This document shows positions 14,244-17,378 of a stretch of 17,378 bases of DNA, in pieces. The position numbers and the translations under genes were made by a program. Origin of the DNA: Candidatus Bathyarchaeota archaeon BA1 (GTDB lineage Archaea > Thermoproteota > Bathyarchaeia > Bathyarchaeales > Bathyarchaeaceae); the NCBI GenBank assembly GCA_001399805.1, contig LIHJ01000001.1:1-17378 (forward strand). The letters are read 5' to 3'. Numbering within the stretch: the first letter of the stretch is position 1; the number at the start of each line of letters is the position of its first letter. The notes beneath the pieces were generated by a model. That model worked only from the letters and a program-made list of their open reading frames with translations. It had not been told where the DNA came from and searched no databases.

Positions 14244-15452
14244 ATGAAACCCTTCAGCTTTGTTCACGTTGCCGATCTGCATCTGGGGTATGCACAGTAT
14301 AACCTGGATGTTCGACGTGAGGACTTTGATGTAGCATTCGGAGAGGTAGTGGAGAAAACCATCGAGTTGAAGCCTAATTTCACGATCATTGCAGGCGACC
14401 TATTTCAGCACGCCCGTCCCTCCAACATCACCCTTGAGACAGCCATAACCAATTTTAGGCGGCTTAGAGACGCTGGAATAACGGTGCTTGCCGTGGATGG
14501 CTCCCATGATTCTGCGCCCAATGTGATCACGGGCACCATCCTCAACCCGCTGGATAAGGCTGGCCTTATTCATTATCTACCCCGCCACGAGGGAGCCTCT
14601 TGGCGAAATGAGAATTGTTACGTTTATGGCATACCCAACCTTCGAACCAAGCGAAGAACCGAGGAGCTGCTCCCCACCTTTCTGTGGGAGAACAGGCCAA
14701 CGCCTGACCCTTCCCTCTTCAACATATTTGTCTTCCACATGGCCTTGGACATTCCCAGTGTGAAGCCCCCCTTGATGGAGGCGGAGGCTCAACCCGAATT
14801 GCTTCCTGACGGCTTCAATTATTATGCGGGCGGTCACGTGCACATGCCACACAAGATCCCCATCAAGAATGGCCTCCTCGTTTATAGCGGATGCACCGAA
14901 ACTGTGAACTATGAGGATGCCCTGATTGAGAAGGGCTTCTATCATGTTGAGGTGAATGAAAAAGGTGAACCCGAACCTCATCACATCAAGCTCAAAAACC
15001 CCCGCCGCTTCATTGTTTTGGATCACGACTACACAGGCTTAACCCCCACAAAAATAACAGAGAAGGCAACACAACTCGTGAAGGAAGTTGATGAAGTTGG
15101 GGTGGTGATTGTCCCCATACTGCGGGGTGTATTGCCCTCGGAAGCCAGTCGTGGGGAGGTCGACCTCTCCAAAGTCAGAAGTGCTGCTGAAAAGGCTCTT
15201 TTCGTGCATCCCCTCCTGCGACTAAGGGAAACAGAGGTTCCGGAGGAGGTCATACGCTCCATCTTTGAGGGGGAGTTGAAGGACCTGAAAACGAAGGCAT
15301 TTGAGTACTTCTTAGAAATCTTCTCGGAGCGCCACACCAAGGAGGAGGCTGAGAAGATAGCGAGACTCGCTGTTAATCTCATCGAGCCCCTTGTGAGGAG
15401 GGAGGAAACCAAGGTGAAGGAGGCCTTGGAGGCATTCGCCCATGAGGGTTAA
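14244..15452 (+). CDS. mre11: Mre11-like nuclease, with a motif III change
   Basis: A 402-residue Mre11, the 3'-5' exonuclease/endonuclease partner of Rad50. The phosphodiesterase motifs are ADLHLG (Asp11, His13), AGDLFQHARPSN (Asp52), DGSHDSAPN (Ser87, His88), VFHM (His165) and AGGHVHMPHK (His198, His200). The family normally has Asn in motif III (GNHD), where it binds a metal; here it is Ser. The C-terminal part from about 330, with KEEAEKIARLAVNLIEPLVR, is the Rad50-binding helical region. I chose ATG 14244, with AAGGT 8 nt upstream; an in-frame TTG at 14211 would add 11 residues before the conserved start and is a leaderless alternative. The stop overlaps rad50 by 11 nt. Confidence 0.93.
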   Translation: MKPFSFVHVADLHLGYAQYNLDVRREDFDVAFGEVVEKTIELKPNFTIIAGDLFQHARPSNITLETAITNFRRLRDAGITVLAVDGSHDSAPNVITGTILNPLDKAGLIHYLPRHEGASWRNENCYVYGIPNLRTKRRTEELLPTFLWENRPTPDPSLFNIFVFHMALDIPSVKPPLMEAEAQPELLPDGFNYYAGGHVHMPHKIPIKNGLLVYSGCTETVNYEDALIEKGFYHVEVNEKGEPEPHHIKLKNPRRFIVLDHDYTGLTPTKITEKATQLVKEVDEVGVVIVPILRGVLPSEASRGEVDLSKVRSAAEKALFVHPLLRLRETEVPEEVIRSIFEGELKDLKTKAFEYFLEIFSERHTKEEAEKIARLAVNLIEPLVRREETKVKEALEAFAHEG

Positions 15453-17378
15453 GGCCGTTCAACTGGAAAACATCCGATCCCACACCAAGACGATGATCCC
15501 CTTCGCCAGGGGGTTCAATTGCCTCGTCGGTGGCTTGGGGTGTGGGAAGTCAAGTATCCTCTACGCCATCGACTTCGCCCTCTTCGGAGAACCGCTGGGT
15601 AGAAGCTACGAATACCTCCTTAGGGAGGGGGCGGACATCGGCAAGGTAGTAGCTCAATTCATTCATGGAGGAAAAACCTACACCATCTCGAGAGCCCTCC
15701 GAAGGCGGGGGAAGGGCATCAGCCAAGACACAGAGCAACTCAAACTCTTTGAGGACGAGAAACTCATCGCCAGCGTAAAAAGCGAGGCAGTTGCTGAACA
15801 GTTAAAGGCCATCACCGGCCTCGACAAGGACCTCTTCCGAGAAGTTGTCTGGGTGAGACAAGAGCGTTTGAAAGAGTTACTGAATGTGGCCCCACGAGAA
15901 CGCCAAAAAAGACTAGACCAACTGTTCGGACTTTCCGATTATGAAGTGGCATGGAGTGGTCTGGCTGGGGTCCAAAAAGAATACGAGGTGGAAAAGGGCG
16001 TCTACGAGCGCGACTTCGACGTGATTGGAATGGAGAAACTTCAGAAGGACTATAACAAGGCAGTGGAAGAATTTGCGTTAATTGAAGGCGAGCTTGAGGA
16101 CTTGAGGAAAAAATTCGTCCAAGCCGAAGCCTCCTTCAGCGAAGTGAATTTCCGCCTACAAAGCCTCGAAGAGTTAAGAAAACAAACGGAAGAGCTACAA
16201 AGGAAAGAGGCCCAACTGCAGACAAACATCGCCAACACCGAAGACACCTGCGCGAGATTAGCGGAAGAAATCGAACGGAAGAACGTTTCCATCGATGACT
16301 TAGAAGAACGCCTAAAATCCATGGAGACCCAGGAAAGGTCTCATCGAGACAGGCTTCAGAAAGCGGGAGTAAAACCGGATCGAACGGTTGAGGAGCTGAG
16401 AAAATACCTTGCCGCGCTCGAAGAACAGATGAGGAGTGTTGGCGGCGAGCAGGAGGTTGTGAAAAAAGATATGCTCACCTCTCAAAACCGTATCTCAAGC
16501 TTGACAACTGAAAGCAGGTGCCCCTTGTGTCTACAGAACATTGCTGGAGAGTATAAGAGCCGACTGCTGGAGCATCTTCATAGAGAAAACACTGAGCGAG
16601 GAAGAAGGCTGGCTGAGCTTCAAAGGGACCTCGACGAATTGGAAAGGCTGTATAGCATAGTCAACCTCGCCGTCTCGATTTTGCAACCCCTCATTCCTCA
16701 AGTCGAAGGTCTGAAAAGCCGAGTTGCCGAGGAACGGGAATCCTTGAGCAGACTTTCGGCGGAATTTGAAGAGAGGCAACGACAAGAGAAGGCATTTCGA
16801 GATCAGCTCAGCACGATACGTGCAGAAATCGCGAAATTTGACATCGCTGAGCTGGAGTCTGCACGAAAACTTCGTGATGAGGCCTTCATGCGCTATTCCA
16901 ACGTAAAGCATAGGCTGGAAGCAACGGGGAACCGGAAAAGGGATGTCACGTTAAGAATGGATGAGCTCAAGGAACGCCTAGACCACGCTCAACAAAAAAT
17001 GGAGCGGATGGAGAAAATCAAGAGGCTTCTCGTGATCATGGAGGGAATACGAGGTGCCTACAGAAGCATCCAGCCCAAGTTGCGGAGAGAATTCGTTACC
17101 TATCTGGAACGGATGGTTCAGCAGGTTTTGGACGGACTCATTGGGGCGGCGGGACCCACGCTAATCGTGAGGATAGACGGGGACTACACGCCTCTCACCC
17201 GGAGCGAGGAGGGATACGAACGAGATGTCTCAAACCTCTCTGGCGGGGAGCGGACCCTCCTCGCCTTCGCCTACCGCCTCGGCCTCGGTCAACTAATCAT
17301 GCAGTCGAGGACTGGGCACGGGTTCTACACGCTACTCCTCGACGAACCAACAGAAAGCCTTGGTAGGGAGGACGGCTC
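15442..17378 (+). CDS. rad50: Rad50 ATPase, 3' end beyond the window
   Basis: Open from ATG 15442 through the window end (645 residues seen). It is an ABC-type ATPase with coiled coils that tethers and opens DNA ends with Mre11. Walker A is GGLGCGKS (30-37), followed by SILYAIDFALFG; the usual Asn before the last Gly-x-Gly-Lys is Leu. The Q-loop is WVRQERLKELL with Gln140. Coiled coils run about 165-359 and 364-555, and the zinc hook is CPLC at 360-363. The signature LSGGE is at 599-603 and Walker B LLLDEPT at 631-637 with Asp634 and Glu635. In Pyrococcus furiosus the hook lies near 444 of 882, so this protein is short; I estimate about 700 residues in all. Its ATG lies 11 nt inside the mre11 stop, so the two are translationally coupled. 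Confidence 0.96.
   Translation, partial: MRVKAVQLENIRSHTKTMIPFARGFNCLVGGLGCGKSSILYAIDFALFGEPLGRSYEYLLREGADIGKVVAQFIHGGKTYTISRALRRRGKGISQDTEQLKLFEDEKLIASVKSEAVAEQLKAITGLDKDLFREVVWVRQERLKELLNVAPRERQKRLDQLFGLSDYEVAWSGLAGVQKEYEVEKGVYERDFDVIGMEKLQKDYNKAVEEFALIEGELEDLRKKFVQAEASFSEVNFRLQSLEELRKQTEELQRKEAQLQTNIANTEDTCARLAEEIERKNVSIDDLEERLKSMETQERSHRDRLQKAGVKPDRTVEELRKYLAALEEQMRSVGGEQEVVKKDMLTSQNRISSLTTESRCPLCLQNIAGEYKSRLLEHLHRENTERGRRLAELQRDLDELERLYSIVNLAVSILQPLIPQVEGLKSRVAEERESLSRLSAEFEERQRQEKAFRDQLSTIRAEIAKFDIAELESARKLRDEAFMRYSNVKHRLEATGNRKRDVTLRMDELKERLDHAQQKMERMEKIKRLLVIMEGIRGAYRSIQPKLRREFVTYLERMVQQVLDGLIGAAGPTLIVRIDGDYTPLTRSEEGYERDVSNLSGGERTLLAFAYRLGLGQLIMQSRTGHGFYTLLLDEPTESLGREDG

Noticed and set aside
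14577..15026. 149-residue open frame on the - strand
   Set aside because: It is antisense to mre11, whose motifs are clear.
1..17378. tRNA, rRNA or transposon
   Set aside because: No cloverleaf, rRNA-like stretch, transposase or terminal inverted repeat pair was seen by eye; a covariance-model scan was not possible.

Overview
The window looks like chromosomal DNA from an uncultured archaeon, probably of the TACK/Bathyarchaeia type; that placement is inferred. The reasons are archaeal GatD/GatE amidotransferase subunits in place of GatCAB, a complete NurA-HerA-Mre11-Rad50 end-resection set, TATA-type promoters, Shine-Dalgarno sites, and heavy use of TTG and GTG starts (TTG for gatD, nurA, herA and the Nudix gene; GTG for four small genes).

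Layout. 1-646 is AT-rich and mostly gene-free, with a possible 37-residue membrane ORF and a strong palindrome over a predicted promoter. 647-4802 is a + strand run: AbrB-like/DUF5678 regulator, retropepsin-like protease, gatD, gatE. 4803-5788 holds two decayed genes on the - strand that resemble a small toxin-antitoxin-type pair, then small hairpins. 5789-8202 holds four + strand paralogues of a two-domain protein with a C-terminal winged helix. Between the first and second lies another broken - strand gene and a cluster of repeated AATTAC half-sites. The last three paralogues run straight into nurA (8239) and herA (9338), forming one apparent operon. 10931-11242 is a zinc-ribbon membrane protein. 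11244-14142 is a - strand operon: Nudix hydrolase, a broken zinc-ribbon gene, a B12-type radical SAM enzyme, and a polytopic membrane protein with a Cys/His motif. A symmetric TATA element separates this from mre11 (14244) and rad50 (15442, cut by the window end), which overlap by 11 nt.

Function. GatDE makes Gln-tRNA(Gln). HerA-NurA and Mre11-Rad50 together process DNA ends for recombination. The feature least explained by known biology is the array of winged-helix paralogues joined to nurA-herA, with its own operator-like DNA; it is a candidate regulator or accessory factor of end resection. Mre11 here has Ser where the family normally has a metal-binding Asn, and Rad50 is short, so this resection complex may be a divergent lineage. 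At least three loci carry frameshifts, which may reflect gene decay or assembly error.
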